A DNA stretch of 64,000 nucleotides from Caenorhabditis remanei. Its lineage: Eukaryota; Nematoda; Chromadorea; Rhabditida; Rhabditidae. The notes below the pieces were generated by a model that made no database searches, was not told where the DNA came from, and saw nothing but the letters and a program-made list of their open reading frames with translations. The position numbers were made by a program, and so were the translations under genes. Numbering within the stretch: position 1 is the stretch's first letter; the number at the start of each line of letters is the position of its first letter. Below, piece after piece: positions 39,517-52,194 of this stretch. The stretch covers positions 19,282,001 to 19,346,000 of the forward strand of contig NC_071331.1 of the NCBI RefSeq assembly GCF_010183535.1. The letters are read 5' to 3'.

Positions 39517-39967
39517 TTAAATTAATAAATTATTCCTCCGTGCGGAACCTCGTTGGTCATCTTTCCCAATGACAGAGTCAGTGTCTGGAAAAAATTTAAT
39601 ATTGTTAAAATTAGAAGCTGAAATTGTATTATGTTTAAACAAAACAATTCCATTTCAGATTCTGTTAAATTTCTGACTCACCACAATAGATCAGTTTTCC
39701 ACTTTCCAAAAAATCTTCAAAACATCTGGCAAACTTTCCTGAAAATAAAAATTATTCACCTCTTGAAAAGTGACATGAATTTGCTTACCCCACGCAGAGT
39801 TTATCGATTCGTTTCAGGAAGAAACCGGCAGGTTTGATTAGAATTTTCAACTGAAAACGAGAACTGTAAGTTTTTCCAAAAATTAATAAACATACAAACA
39901 GGTCAGCCAGATGCCTCGTGCTTCATCTCCAACTCCAGCAGTGCCAAACTTCGTGATGTTTGAAAGT
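39517..39967 (-). pseudogene. Maverick-type polB relic 2
   Basis: Exon-like blocks: 39901-39967 (HHEVWHCW, and MKHEASG in another frame; intact PolB has YHEVWHWP and KHEASGW), 39789-39850 (ends NSAWG), 39682-39738 (KFARCFEDFLESGKLIYCG) and 39517-39584 (DTDSVIGKDD). Splice donors and acceptors remain at the PolB positions, but frames are broken in the first blocks. Confidence 0.78.
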
Positions 39968-40018
39968 CTGGAAATTTTCAATTTTTGATGTTCTGACAAA
40001 GGATTCAGGGAAACTCAC

Positions 40019-40175
40019 CTACTCATCCTCCTCCTTCCAACTCATGCACGAACTTCCCTGAAAAGAAAATAATAATTTTTGCAGTTTAATTTTTTTTGAA
40101 TACCCCACGCAGAGTTATTTTTCCTTTCAACATCATTGGGGCATCCAGATGCTTCGTGTTTCATTATCCGTCAAT
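40019..40175 (-). pseudogene. Maverick-type polB relic 3
   Basis: Blocks 40104-40175 (KHEASGCP, then NNSAWG) and 40019-40057 (KFVHELEGGG followed by a stop). It matches PolB exon 13/14 with large deletions. Confidence 0.7.
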
Positions 40176-40744
40176 CTAAACAAAATAAAAATTTAAAAAA
40201 CTTGTGGAAAAACTCACTTCTCCGAAAAAAAAGTTTGTGAGTTTACGTTAACCTAGAAACATTTGAAGCTTTAGTTATGGAAAAAATTAAAAAAGAAACT
40301 CACATTTTAGAAAAACCGCATAATTTAATTCCAATAAATAGAACATCACAGAATAGTAGCATAAGATATGTATAGTTAACAATAATTCAATAAAAATCAG
40401 AAAATATTTGTTGACGGCCGCTCATATGGCTATCGAAAATTGAAAATGAGGAGGATAACGGAAAAGAAGACGACACACCGATGATATCTGTGACTCTCAT
40501 CTGTCAGTTGGTGTGACAGAGGGTCAGAGGGTCAGAGGGAAACGGGCGGTCATTTATCCAAATCATGTCGTGTGTTCCGAGCCATCTGTTGTCAATTGTG
40601 ATATGGGACATTTGTTTCAGTTTCAAACAGAAATAATATGATGTTTAAATAAAAAATATTGCTTACACCCACATTTGGTCGGTTTCATCTGAAGAAATCT
40701 CGGTAAATTTCTGAGACTATCTTGATTTTTTTTCCGAATAACAA

Positions 40745-40952
40745 TGGAAGAGTGGACCCGCCCACCAGATTCACGAAGACTCCGAAATTCGGAACAGAAG
40801 CGGCACTGAAGATGATGATCCAGAAGACGATAGTGCGGAATATGAATCGACCGATTCCGAATTCTGAAAAATTGTAGAAATAGGGAAATTTTACTTATTG
40901 AAGGTTTCATTTTTCCCGAGTTGTTATGTTAGTTTTGGAACAGAAGGTTTTT
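40745..40952 (-). pseudogene. Inverted partial copy of transporter exon 8 and its intron
   Basis: On the minus strand it repeats the end of intron 7, its acceptor and about 120 bp of exon 8 of the amino-acid transporter. The match stops abruptly at 40,745. The intron part has a single tccaaaac and lacks the hAT-like MITE present in the parent, so the duplication is older than that insertion, or excision has occurred. Confidence 0.85.
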
Positions 40953-42925
40953 TTGTTTTGCGCAAAAAAAATAGTAGTGACTTGGAATTTTTAAATTAAA
41001 ACATCGTTTAGACCAGTTATTGCGGAAAATATTTTCAAAATCAATTCAATTTAACCTGAAACAGTAGACATTCAAAATAGCGAAAAAGAAAAATGGGGGT
41101 ACCGAATCGGTACTACCGATCGATAAATCATCGAACTACAATATTGCTAAAAATATTTGCAAAATATCTTGAAACAGTAATTTACTAGTGCAGTACGATG
41201 GTATTTCTGAAAAAGTTAATCTGTTTCAGTTTTCACTCATCGAAAACCACGGAAAAAAATAGCAGCATAGTGAAAAAAACCAACTTTACCGTAGTAATGT
41301 TTCTAGAACATTCTCACTGGCCAAACTCTCGGCCGGTTGTGCACCGAATTTAAAAATTCTTGAAGTAAGAAAATGAACTCGCCGAAATGCATACATTATA
41401 ATGTGAAACTATCAAAACTGGCCACAATACGCCTTTAAATTCCCAAATGACGACTTATAAAAACCAAGTCCCTTAGTTTGAAACTATTAGTAAAGTTAGA
41501 AAATGTAATTATCTCGGTGATTAGCTAACGCTCAGTTTTTACAGTGCAAAAATTGAAACCTCCCAACAACAAAGCAGCGATCAGTAACCACAGTTTCAAA
41601 TATGTATTTTCAATAAAGTTTTTTGAAACTGTATTAATTTTTTGTTATAAAAATCAGAATTTCGCAATTTTCCTCAAGTTTCCATTTTTCGAGCAAACCC
41701 TATTTCACAATATTTCCAAATACTTTGGCGGCTTTCCTACCTCATTTTCATGTTTCATCTTCATTTTCTTTCAATTCATCCCCTTTCTTATTTCGTCTAG
41801 ACTTCTCTACCATAAAAGGAAGAAAACGTGATGAAAACCTTGTGTGGGCATTCTTTTTCATTATATCCTCTTGTTACTCATGATTCAACACGAAACAGTG
41901 TAGTAGAGTGGAGAGACGCAGACACTTTATGTGTGACGATGTAAGAAAAAAGAAAACAAAAATATCAAATTTTTTGACGTAAGTAGTTTAAGGGTTCTGG
42001 AAGTGTTTATGCCTACCGAAGAATATGGAGAAGTGGGTACTCGTGTATTGAGTGTCAACTGTTCCAGATATGTTTTATACTGTAGGAAAACTTGAAGAGG
42101 GCTTTGATAGTGTAGATTCATATCTTGAATTTCAGCAAACGGGCTGTATCTTTGTCAATTTACCAGTTTTAAGATTCAAAAATCATAGCGGGGAAGTTGT
42201 GACCGGATGGTCGTGTCCTGGGAAAATTTGATCTTATTGATTTTTTATTCTGTGCTTTGAAACAAAGACTGAACACGTCGCAGACTGAACACTAGTGTCT
42301 GTCATTATTAATAATACCGTTTTGGAAACGGTAAATGTTTTTTAAATGTACTCGCTCGCAATTGAAACTAAAGAAAAGAAAAGAAAGTGACATTGTGCTG
42401 AATGTAAATATGTTTCACTGTTTCATGAAAGTAGTTTCAACAATCCCAGTTACGTTTTAATGATTTGGCTTTCTATTGAGTAACAAACAAAATACATTTT
42501 GAGTTTCTTGTAAAGATTCATAATTGAAAACAATGTCTGTTTCATCAAGTAACTAAGAAAACAAAGTAGTTAAATCGAATAATCAATTAAAAAGACACAG
42601 AACGGGAAAAAAAGTGCGTTCTGTGTCTGCGCAAGTCTCACTTCATGTCTTATTTTGCTCACCGTTTCTTTGAAATAGATGAAATATGTCTATCGGCCTT
42701 GGTTCTGGTTATGTTTTTAATAATTTATTTTAAAACAGGGAACTTTTTACTGTGTTCCACAGGGGGACGAGACGTAAGGTCCGCTACGAAAAGGTTGTAA
42801 TTTTTTCCGAGTCCATTCAATTGAAAAGTTTTAGTAGTTTATTGGATTACCAGCCAGGCTGCCGCGCCTTCGGCGCTTCATCCGGCTGGCCTCTTCTTAT
42901 TTACGTGTTCACCTTCTCAGAAATG

Positions 42926-43002
42926 TGTCCGCGTGGCCGAGTGGTCCAAGGCGGCGGTCTCTGCGCAAAGAGCGCAAGTTCGATTTTGGGCCCGGCTGTC
43001 TT
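42926..43002 (+). tRNA. tRNA-like sequence, probably a pseudogene
   Basis: gtccgcgtggccgagtggtc contains a good A box (tggccgagtgg), as in tRNA-Leu and tRNA-Ser. A weak B box (agttcgatttt) follows, then a TTTCTTTC run. The acceptor strands do not pair and there is no proper variable arm, so it is likely a tRNA relic or the head of a tRNA-derived element. Confidence 0.4.
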
Positions 43003-45490
43003 TCTTTCTCATTTCTCAAAATTTGCGGACATTGGGACAGATGGACAAACCCCACATGCGTTTTATATATAAGAATGATTTTACTGAACACTAATATCTG
43101 AAATTATGAAAAGTACCGTTTTTGAAACGGTAAATTGAAAAAAGGATGATATTAATTGAAACCAAGAGAAAAGTGCAGAATGAAAGTGATTTCGTGTTAA
43201 ATGTTAACATTTTTCACTGTTTCATGAAATCAGTTTCAACAATCAGTTTAGTTCAGATTTGCTTGTCTTTTTGTAACAGTTGCCTGGAATATTAACAAAC
43301 TAAATACATTTTACGTTACTTTTTCAAAATTCATAATTGAAAACAATTCCTGTTTCATCAATTAACTATTAAAAAACAAAATCGTTTAATCGAATAATTA
43401 TTTAAAAAATTTACTGTTTCAAGAATTTTTTTAAAATCAAATCTCAATGCGTTTACTTCATGTCTTATTTTGTTCACAGTTTTTTGAAATAGATGAACCG
43501 TGCCTATTAGGTCTTTTTGTGACTACTTTTCTAATAATTCATCATGAAACAGGCAAATTTTTAGGGGTCCGCAAGGTCCGCAAAGATTTGATTTTTTTCA
43601 AGCCCCCACATATTTGTTCCTGCTACTTGTCAAGCCCCCACATATTTGTTCTGCTACTCGGTGTCCCCCCTCCACTGAGAATCATCATTATTATTCTCCC
43701 CCTCTCAAAAAAAAGAAAGCTTAGCTTACTGCTCCATGACCACTGGTCACTATACTCACTTCAACGAGCAGCTATTATTATTTTCCTCTCCTTTTTTTCT
43801 TGAGTGGTTCCCTTTTTTTGGTTTCAAGAGGAAAGGCTACTCAACTTAAATTCGAAAAAGATTAAAGGTTTCTGGACTTTTTGGAGTGGATTTTTAAGTA
43901 GATTAATCTTTTTGAAAAGTGGCTGAGGTGCTTGAAGCGCTGAGATTTGAAACTAAAAAGGAAAACTCTGACTTTTACCGTTTCAAATGCATTTCGTAAC
44001 AATTCTCTACTTTTTTTCTGTTTCACAATTATTGCTCATCAACTGTCCACCACCATCCCCAATAAAAACTGCTCATGTTTCATTTTTCCTCATCTGTTTA
44101 CCTCCCCTTTCCCCTCAAACACCAGTCACAAGTTTGCTTTTTTTCCCCTTATTTTTTTTCTGTTTTCATTCATAGAAATCCAACACGTAATTCTATTGTG
44201 TCTCATCTTGTAGACACATCAAATAATTACGCATCATTCTTTTTTTTCTTCTGAAATTGATGTGTATTCTGGTGTAGCATAACAAATTGTATGTTTAGCA
44301 ACGAGTAGTAAAATGCTTTCGTAATGAAAACAGTTTGCAACGGTATAAAATTGTGTCATCTCAGGCTCTCAATGAAAACCAAAAACCCTTTGAAAAGTTT
44401 TATTGCTGTTTCAGTCAATTTGATTATAGTTCTGCAGAAACAGTACAAAGTGCTCTGTCTTTGAATGAAATTATTTTTGAATAATAGAGTAAGTTTGATT
44501 GTTTTGAACATCATGATTATTTCAGCAGTATGAAATCTTCTACATTTTTTGATTTTTTGATTTTAAGTATTTATAACGGACTCAGCATCATCTCAAAGTG
44601 AGAATCACCAACTTCAGAAAAAAGCTGAAACAGTAAAGTATGCCAGATCTGAACGATATGAGTTTGCTCTTTTAGAACTTAATCTTTGAAACTGAACAAA
44701 CTGAACACAACAACAATGATGTTACCCACATTTTCTCGTCTTCACTAGCACAATGTTTAAAGCATTAGGGTGCATGGGGGAACTCTGATATAATTGTTAA
44801 CATGTAAAACCCAGAAAATAATATGAAACTTGTGAAACATTAAAGATTTTTTAAATACCTACAGATGTTTCCTCAAAACGAATACAAAAACTTAATTGAT
44901 TTTAAAACAGTGATAAAGGAAAGTACAATCATTAAAACTTTTTTTCCCTTCAAAAATTAAAAAATTGCTCTGAAACAGTAAGTTTTAGTCAAATGGTGTT
45001 CATGAAGTATCATTGTCCAGAAATCTGTTTTTTGTCTTGCTTTTAAAGTTAATTGTTCCCGTTTCAGTGAAATGGGATGAAAACTTATTCTAGTTCACTA
45101 GAATACAGGAAGCTTTTGAAATAATATAATTTGAAGTATCGTATTTTACATAGAGCATTGTTGTTTATAGAATTTTCGAAACGGTAAGAAAAATTGGAAC
45201 TTCCTGCAGTAAAATAATGTTTTGAAACAGTATTTCATAAATGCATCGGACGGAATTTTTCTGATAAGTGAGAAGTTTAGCTCATCAATAGCACGAATCA
45301 GTTCAGAAACTTTGAGTGTTTAGAGTTGTGATGAATGGTCTGTTGGAATGTGGGCCCCAAATTCAGTATTTTGTGAAACTGAATAGTAATTCAAAAATTT
45401 AACTATTTTTATTAATGAAAAATAATTATAAACAAAGAGCAATAAGTAGTTTGAAAAAAAGCTGTGACACTTTGAAATTAACTGAAACAG

Positions 45491-46530
45491 TAATAATTTA
45501 TTTTTTTTAACTCGCGAGTCTTCAGTTTATGCAGAAGAGCGAACGAAGCAGTTCAAAAATTTTCTTAAACAAAAGATATACTGAAACATCCAGATTAAAA
45601 TTTCTCGATGTTACTAATTTTCTGTCAGCCAATTATATGATGTATATTTAATTTATTGAATTCAAAGTTACTCATAAGTAACTACGCCCGGATAAATTTC
45701 AAACAGCTGAATGGTTGGATTTGTGCAAAAAACTCGCAAAAGTAATCAGTAATATATTTCATTCCCCATTTACTAACTAAGCATTTCTTTCATGTAAATC
45801 CTAAAACTAATTCATTTTCATGTGCTAGAGGTTCACACCGTTCGATGAAATAAAATTATTATTGTTAAAAAAATAATGACATTGAGTTAGTTATGCTAGT
45901 TTTCAGTCACTAAATTCATGAAACTGTGAACAATTTTTGATTTCTATGATTTCCGGCCTCTAAACTTTGAACACATCAAAAAAAGCAAATGAATTCTGTT
46001 CCCAAATTATAAATTCTCATCGAACATCATCCCTAAAAACCAAAAATATCGCTGTCCTCCGCCATCTTCATTAATCTTCCTTTCTAAGTCTCATAAACGT
46101 TCATTTTCCCTTTTTTCTCTTTTTCTGAATATGTTGGGATGCACCACAAGGATAATCTCTCTTCTCTTCTTTCCCCGCCCCTCCACCCTCAATTTCTTCC
46201 GTTACACCGGAAATCGAAAGAGATGCTTCTCTCTCTTTCCACCAGATTTCCACTTGTCTCTCTTTCACTCACTTTTTCCAATTTTCTGTCTCTTTCTCTC
46301 CTTCTCTTTCTGTTTGATTTATCTCTCATATTTCCTGCTAATTTTCAAGCATTTCCTTCCCCTTTTTACCATTTTTAACTACTTTTTATTAAGAATTCTG
46401 AGATGATTGTGGTATTTTTGAAATCGTAGAGGATTGATCTAATTTTTCAGAAAGTTTCAAAAAAATCGAACCGTTCTGAACTGAGATAATTGGATTTTTA
46501 GGCCAGAAAATTTTTTTTTAGAAATTTTTT
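45491..46530. other. Intergenic DNA without recognised genes
   Basis: Pyrimidine-rich in 46,080-46,380, which creates long but unconvincing open frames. No exact 21U core and no transposon end found. Confidence 0.4.
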
Positions 46531-46534
46531 TTTA

Positions 46535-49500
46535 CTGTTTCAAAACTTTTTCATCAAAATAGTCAGTTATTGAATAGTCAATTTTTCTGTTTGCCTATAT
46601 AGAGCGTCGTAATATTTTTCACGCACAATTTGGAAATTTTTCCAATAAAATTCTCTTTTTTTTCATGAAAATTGTTGGAAATGAGAAAATAAATAAATTT
46701 TTTACGTTACGCAAGAATATTACCGGGGGGCCACGGGCGGGTGGCGGGTGGCCCGGCGCCCGGGCGGGTAATGGCGGGTAAATTGCCCTCCGGATGGAAG
46801 CACTATTCCTATAAACATAAAATGTTCTATTTTTCACTAGAGAAATAATATAGAAAGAGGATTTTTAATTTGGAGTGTAGAATTGAAAAATCTTTAATTC
46901 TGAAAGTCTTTCTAGTGAGAAACAGAAATTTTTTGAGAACAGAAAATTAATTGTTTCATAATCACTTTCTACCACGATTAAACCATTATTTCTATACTTT
47001 CACTGCAGCGAAATCCTCGCTGAATGTTACTAATTTTTAGGAGTTTTTCAATTTTTAAATGCATTTCCTGTAGTTTCAATTTCTAACCAAACAGTTATAA
47101 AAACACTTTCCCGTTTCAAAAAATTTCTAAAACGCAAATGATTTCAGAATGAGAAGTTTTTTCAGAAATTTTAAGCAAAATGGATTCAAAAAGAGAGAAT
47201 GATTTTCTTCATACTTGTCACGGGCCGGGCCAAAATCAGGAAAAATCTCGACCCGGCCGGCCCGCTCGGCCCGTTTTGAAACATTTTTTGAAACATTTTT
47301 GAAAATTTGATGTATTTTTGGAAATTTTTTGAAAAAAAAAGTTTTCGAATAAAATTTCAAAATTCAATAAAAAGGTAAATATGTATGATAATTTAAGCAT
47401 TTTTACTCTAAATTTTCGAAAAATTTCAGAAGATTGTGTTACAAAATGAGTACACATTTTTGAATCCGGGCCGGCCCAATTTTTGACAAGTATGATTTTC
47501 TTAAATGCTAAACGTTTGGAACATTGACTATAAAACCTGTTTTTTCAATGTTTCGAAATTTCTCTACTGTATTGTTTGGACTGGGCTAATAGAGATTTTA
47601 CTGTTTCGTTCAGTTTTCAAATCTGTTTAGTTTGAAAAAATATCAATAGTCTAGTGGCTGCAAGTTGTATATTTTCTGTTTCATACCTTTCAAAAAACTT
47701 AAATTTCCTAACACTTTTTGCTTTCTTAAATACGGTGACAATTCAAGTTCAGCTAACTTTTTTACCGTTTCAATGAGTTTTCAAATTCAAATAATTTATA
47801 CCACTATCAGTGATTCGAATCCATCTTTCCACACAACTTCTTCCTGATGTTTCACCCTTAATCTTTAACCTTTCCCCCCTTCCCTTCTCCCATCATATTC
47901 CTCTCTATTGCATTCTTCTAATTTCCAGAAACTTCTTCAGTACGGAGGGTCTTCCTTTCTTATTCTATTCAATTGTATCTTCTATCCTGCACACACAAAT
48001 TCCCCCCTCATTTCATTTCGATGCATTTTTGACGAGCCATATGGGAGCGTAGTAGAGAGAAAAAGGAAAACACATTTTGATGGTTTCTCGGTTCAAGTGA
48101 ACCCAACAACTATTCGTCATTTCGAGAAGTTCAGTGGGAACATATATTTTATTTTGAAGAAGCGTCTGGGTTTTTCTACTGTTTCAAAAATCTAACAACA
48201 ATAAGAAGACGCTGAAAATGATAGTCAACCATCCAGTTTTGAACTTTAAAATATCAGGATCAGTCGTTTAGTTTTTCTCTGTCAAGATTTCATGTTCTAG
48301 TGTTTTTAGAACATATTATAAGAACCCCCAGACCACCCAGCGAAAAAAGAAAAAACATTTCATATTGGGAAGATCTTATAATATATTATTTTCTGAAAAT
48401 AGGAATACGTTTTTCGAGCCAAACACACACATAACAGTACTAAACCGAGTCATCCTTTCAATTCATCCATTTTGTGAAACAGTGAATTTTAATTTGTTTT
48501 GCCACAATACAAATCAGCGACAGTATATGGTAACCACGTGCATCAGTTTTTCCTTCAAAGTATTTTGTTTCACCATTATTTGAAACAGTTACGATGTGAA
48601 CAATTTGGAATATTTTTTTGTACTGTTTCCTGTTAGAATTAAAAAAGGAGTTGTGCTTCCCGATTTAATAGTTTTTCTTTTCTTTGGCAACAAAAATGCA
48701 AATTTTATGCAAGTTAGTAAGAACATTTAGTGGCTATTCTGCTTGATTCCAAACTAACATTTTCGTTGGAACCTGCGGTTTTGACTGTTATTGTTTTATT
48801 TTGGGTGTCCTAGTGCTTCAGCTAAAAATAAATAAATTTCATAAGTTGCTGTTATTATAAATAACGTTTTATAACAAATAACTAATTTCATAATATTTAA
48901 TCGAAATTGAAATATTTTTGAAACAGAAAACCACAAGTCAACTAATGTTAAATTTTAAGCGTCTGGTTATTTGTACTGTTTCAAAGATAAGAAGAAGACG
49001 CTAGAAATTGTTGTCAAGTTTCGAATTTGGGAGAAACAGTACTAAACCGAGTCATCGTTTCAATTCAACCATTTTGTGAAACAGTGAACTTTAATTTGTT
49101 TTGCCGCAATACAAATCAGACAGTACATGGCAACCATGCGCATCAGTTTTTTTTCAAAGTATTTCTTAAACATTATTATTTGAAACAGTAACGATGTGAA
49201 CATTTTCAATACACTTTTGTACTGTTTCAGGTAGGAATGAAAGAAGGAATTGTGCTTCTTGAAGGAATTGTGCTGCTTTCTTTTTTTTTTATCTCAGTAT
49301 GCAAGTTAGTAAGAACATTAGTTAACGCTACTATTCTGGTTGATTTGAAATTATTTCTATCATAAATTACATAATATATCAAAATTCAAATATTTTTGAA
49401 ACAGAAAACCAGAAGTCCACTAATTTTAAATTAATTTTAAATCTACCCGTTTGAAAAAAATCTAAGTTTTACTGTTTCTAACTGAGGCTTTACAGATATT

Positions 49501-50288
49501 TATTATCTACAACTTACTAAGTTTCATGATATTCGACATATCGAGAGTTCAATGGGAACTGATATTCTGTTTTGAAGAACCGTCTGGTTACCAGCAATAA
49601 AAAGACGCTGAAAATTATAGTCAACCGTGATGTTCCAATTGTAAAACTTCTGGATCAGTGACTTATTTTTTTCTACCAAGATTTCATGAACCAGGTTTTT
49701 TAAAAAGAATATTATTTTCTGAAAATAGGAATACGTTTTTTGACCCAAACACAAACATAACAGTACTAAACCGAGTCATCCTTTCAATTCAACCATTTTT
49801 TTGAAACAGTGAGTTTTAATTTGTTTTGCCACAGTACAAGTCAGTGAGAATAAAAAAACACACAAGCATCAGTTTTTTCTTCATATTGTTTTTTAAAACT
49901 ATTATTTGAAACAGTAACAATGTGAACAATTTACACTACATTTTTGTACTGTTTCAGGTTAGAATTAAAGAAGGAATTGTGCTTCGCGATTTAATAATTT
50001 GTGTTAAGATTCTTCGCTTGCAGAAATACAATATCTCGGTCTGCAAGTTAGTTAGTAAAAGTTTAGTTAACTTTAGTGGGGGTAATAACTGAAAAAATAA
50101 TTGTCATAATATTTAATTGAAGTTAGAATTTTTTTGAAACAGAAAACCACAAATCAACGAAAGTTAAATGTTAAATTTAACCGTTTGAAATTATCGAAGT
50201 TTTCCTGTTTCTGACTGAAGCATATTTTTTATTCCAATTGTTTTGAAACAGAAAATTACAACATTTTATGTTGGACTTTACTGTTTCA
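46535..50288. promoter_or_regulatory. 21U-RNA upstream motif group, 46-50 kb, with tandem units
   Basis: Plus cores: 46535, 47676, 48179, 48976, 49222, 49949 and 50281. Minus cores: 48475, 48581, 48919, 49077, 49181, 49397, 49802, 49907, 50135 and 50244. From 48.4 kb a unit starting agtactaaaccgagtcatc repeats at 48,437, 49,037 and 49,761, each carrying facing plus and minus motifs. Confidence 0.7.
47210..47494. mobile_element. Palindromic MITE, atacttgtca family, copy 3
   Basis: Starts catacttgtcacgggccggg and ends ttttgacaagtatg, with an AT-rich centre. Same termini as the two copies near 4.3-4.9 kb. Confidence 0.65.
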
Positions 50289-50310
50289 ACACAATATTTT
50301 AGTTGCCTAG

Positions 50311-50557
50311 TGTCGATGACGCATCGAGTGGTACAATAGTTGGTATGATATTGCATATAAAAAGTTTGTTATATTAATCATCCTTCATGTATTATAATAA
50401 TCTTCTATATTGTTTATGTTTTATAATAAGGTTTTTGTTGTATAATAAGGCACTATAAAAGCCGACCATAAGTATATCAAAATGTGTCAGTTTATATATA
50501 TTCTAATGCTTACTCTTATATAATAAATCCTAATTATATTCCGTGGTGTTCTTGACA
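50311..50557 (+). repeat. 5' LTR
   Basis: Starts TG and ends CA. AT-rich, with a TATA-like ctataaaagccg near 50,455. Confidence 0.9.
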
Positions 50558-51026
50558 TGGTGACCCATTAGCTATGTTAGCTATGTACGGCCGAATTCTG
50601 CACTGTTATTCTCATATCTCGAATCCATTCTCTCTGAACCGGCAGAGGAATCATTCACAACTTCGGGCTACAGGAAAGTAGCAAAGGAATACAAGTGGTA
50701 ACTACGCTTACACTTATCGGGAAGTCAACGGACTTCAACTCGGGCTCATATAATCCAAACGTGCCTGGATTAATGGACCAACTTCAATATTCATCGGAGA
50801 GACTTGAGAATTGACAACAAGACAACCAAGTACCACGGACTATTCTATTCGCTGTTTTACTGACACCATATTTAACCAAATAACTATTATTATAGGATAT
50901 CTAATTTTTCAATCTGGACACCTATCTTCTTTTCTAATATTATTTATCGTTTGGACACTTATTGCACCAAACACAAACAAGCACCACTATTGCCATTTTC
51001 AGGACACTAAACAATAAACGACTACA

Positions 51027-51659
51027 ATGGACAATCAACAGAGGACAAAAATGATAGACTCAATTCTTGAAGGAATGGACAATTACTTGGACACCATAAT
51101 TGAAAACCTGGACAAAATCAAGTCACAAACGACAGATCTCAAGACTTTTCTGAAACGATTCCCAGTGGGAGGGTCTTCTCTAAATGGAGAAGATACAAGG
51201 AACGAATTGGGATCTCTTTCCGAACAATCAGTGGATTTCGAGGAAGAAGAAGTGGATTCAGTTATCTACCTATCGGATCATAAACTTCAATCTACAGTCA
51301 TGATAGCTCCTTCTAAGGATAATGTGAAACCAAGACTTTTGTCTTCTCAACCAACACAACGGACAAGCACTCCTTGCATCTTTTGCAAACAATTCCATTA
51401 TTCGGACTTATGTCCAAACGTCATCGAATACGAGGAACGACAATCCATTGCTAAGAAAAAGAATATCTGTATGATATGCATACACCCCACTTCAAGAAAT
51501 CATCGTTGTATCCAACGGAAGAAATGCTTTTATTGCGAAGCAAAATCCCATCATTGTTCTTTATGCTATAGGACGAAAAATGTTTGGAAAAAGGATGCAC
51601 CAATCAAGAATTTCAATCAAATGAACAGAAGGACAATTGTTTGGGACAACAAAGAATGA
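51027..51659 (+). CDS. Gag-like protein with Cys/His knuckles
   Basis: 210 aa. The N-terminal region is helical and charged (MDNQQRTKMIDSILEGMDNY). The C-terminal 90 residues have three Cys/His clusters (CIFCKQFHYSDLC; CMICIHPTSRNHRC; CFYCEAKSHHCSLC), the arrangement typical of BEL/Pao nucleocapsid. It lacks protease, RT, RNase H and integrase. It would package the element's RNA using enzymes from an autonomous relative. The ATG follows ctacaATGG and the stop lies 33 bp before the 3' LTR. Confidence 0.82.
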   Translation: MDNQQRTKMIDSILEGMDNYLDTIIENLDKIKSQTTDLKTFLKRFPVGGSSLNGEDTRNELGSLSEQSVDFEEEEVDSVIYLSDHKLQSTVMIAPSKDNVKPRLLSSQPTQRTSTPCIFCKQFHYSDLCPNVIEYEERQSIAKKKNICMICIHPTSRNHRCIQRKKCFYCEAKSHHCSLCYRTKNVWKKDAPIKNFNQMNRRTIVWDNKE

Positions 51660-51692
51660 AATATTATCTTCTTGCCGCCGTTTGTGGGGGAG

Positions 51693-51939
51693 TGTCGATG
51701 ACGCATCGAGTGGTACAATAGTTGGTATGATATTGCATATAAAAAGTTTGTTATATTAATCATCCTTCATGTATTATAATAATCTTCTATATTGTTTATG
51801 TTTTATAATAAGGTTTTTGTTGTATAATAAGGCACTATAAAAGCCGACCATAAGTATATCAAAATGTGTCAGTTTATATATATTCTAATGCTTACTCTTA
51901 TATAATAAATCCTAATTATATTCCGTGGTGTTCTTGACA
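51693..51939 (+). repeat. 3' LTR
   Basis: I found no difference from the 5' LTR on direct reading. Confidence 0.9.
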
Positions 51940-51975
51940 CCTAGTTCCAACAAATATCAGTTCTGTCAGTGTATT

Positions 51976-52114
51976 ATCACGGCACGCTTCTTACAACCGC
52001 GCTATAACGAAACCGAAGAAAATTGTGTGCGAAATTGAGAGATTCTGAGAAAAAGAGACATTTTTCCAAGGGATTTCAGTGGAGCGCGGTTGTAAGAACT
52101 GTGTCGAGCTAATA
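51976..52114. mobile_element. Small MITE (GCGCTC/GAGCGC family), copy 3
   Basis: Runs atcacggcacgcttcttaca to tgtaagaactgtgtcgagct, inverted relative to the 14.7-kb copy and of similar length. Confidence 0.65.
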
Positions 52115-52194
52115 ATTTATTTTCTCGTCTTTAACTGAAAGTCAAAAATTACTGTTATTATAAATAACTTATGATAACAAAGAATGATTTCTTT

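Larger units (their letters stand above)
38985..40545. repeat. Tandem duplication, about 1.4-kb period
   Basis: The block ttgacggccgctca(c/t)atggc through tcagttggtgtgacagaggg occurs at about 38,985-39,105 and 40,413-40,535. The polB relics are duplicated in the same interval, so they were amplified with the local DNA. Confidence 0.7.
38270..45490. promoter_or_regulatory. 21U-RNA upstream motif group, 38-45 kb
   Basis: Plus-strand CTGTTTCA cores: 38270, 39207, 41221, 42418, 42537, 43217, 43350, 43414, 44018 and 44406. Minus-strand: 41057, 41170, 43545, 44626, 44971, 45223 and 45483. No host gene was seen here apart from pseudogene fragments. Blocks at 42,288-42,720 and 43,085-43,560 are diverged duplicates (both contain taccgtttt(t)g(g)aaacggtaaa). 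Confidence 0.65.
50311..51939 (+). mobile_element. Gag-only BEL/Pao-like LTR retrotransposon
   Basis: Two 247-bp LTRs (50,311-50,557 and 51,693-51,939), identical by eye, begin TGTCGATGACG and end TTCTTGACA. The 5-bp duplication CCTAG flanks the element (50,306-50,310 and 51,940-51,944). A primer-binding site starting TGGTGACCC follows the 5' LTR directly, and a purine tract (gtgggggag) precedes the 3' LTR. Total 1,629 bp, with one gag-like ORF and no pol. Non-autonomous and very young. It lacks 21U cores. Confidence 0.9.

Noticed and set aside
38525..39584. Novel small secreted-protein gene family on the minus strand
   Set aside because: The WGKFA, YCG and DTDSV blocks and intron positions identify them as polB relics.
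46131..46406. Open frames in pyrimidine-rich DNA
   Set aside because: Low-complexity Ser/Phe/Leu translation with no splice or start context.
46724..46790. GC-rich gggcgggt patch as a possible CpG promoter
   Set aside because: More likely the edge of a decayed GC-rich MITE; no gene follows.
48437..50288. CRISPR-like reading of the repeated blocks
   Set aside because: Units are hundreds of bases long and irregular, in nuclear nematode DNA. They are tandem duplications with piRNA motifs.
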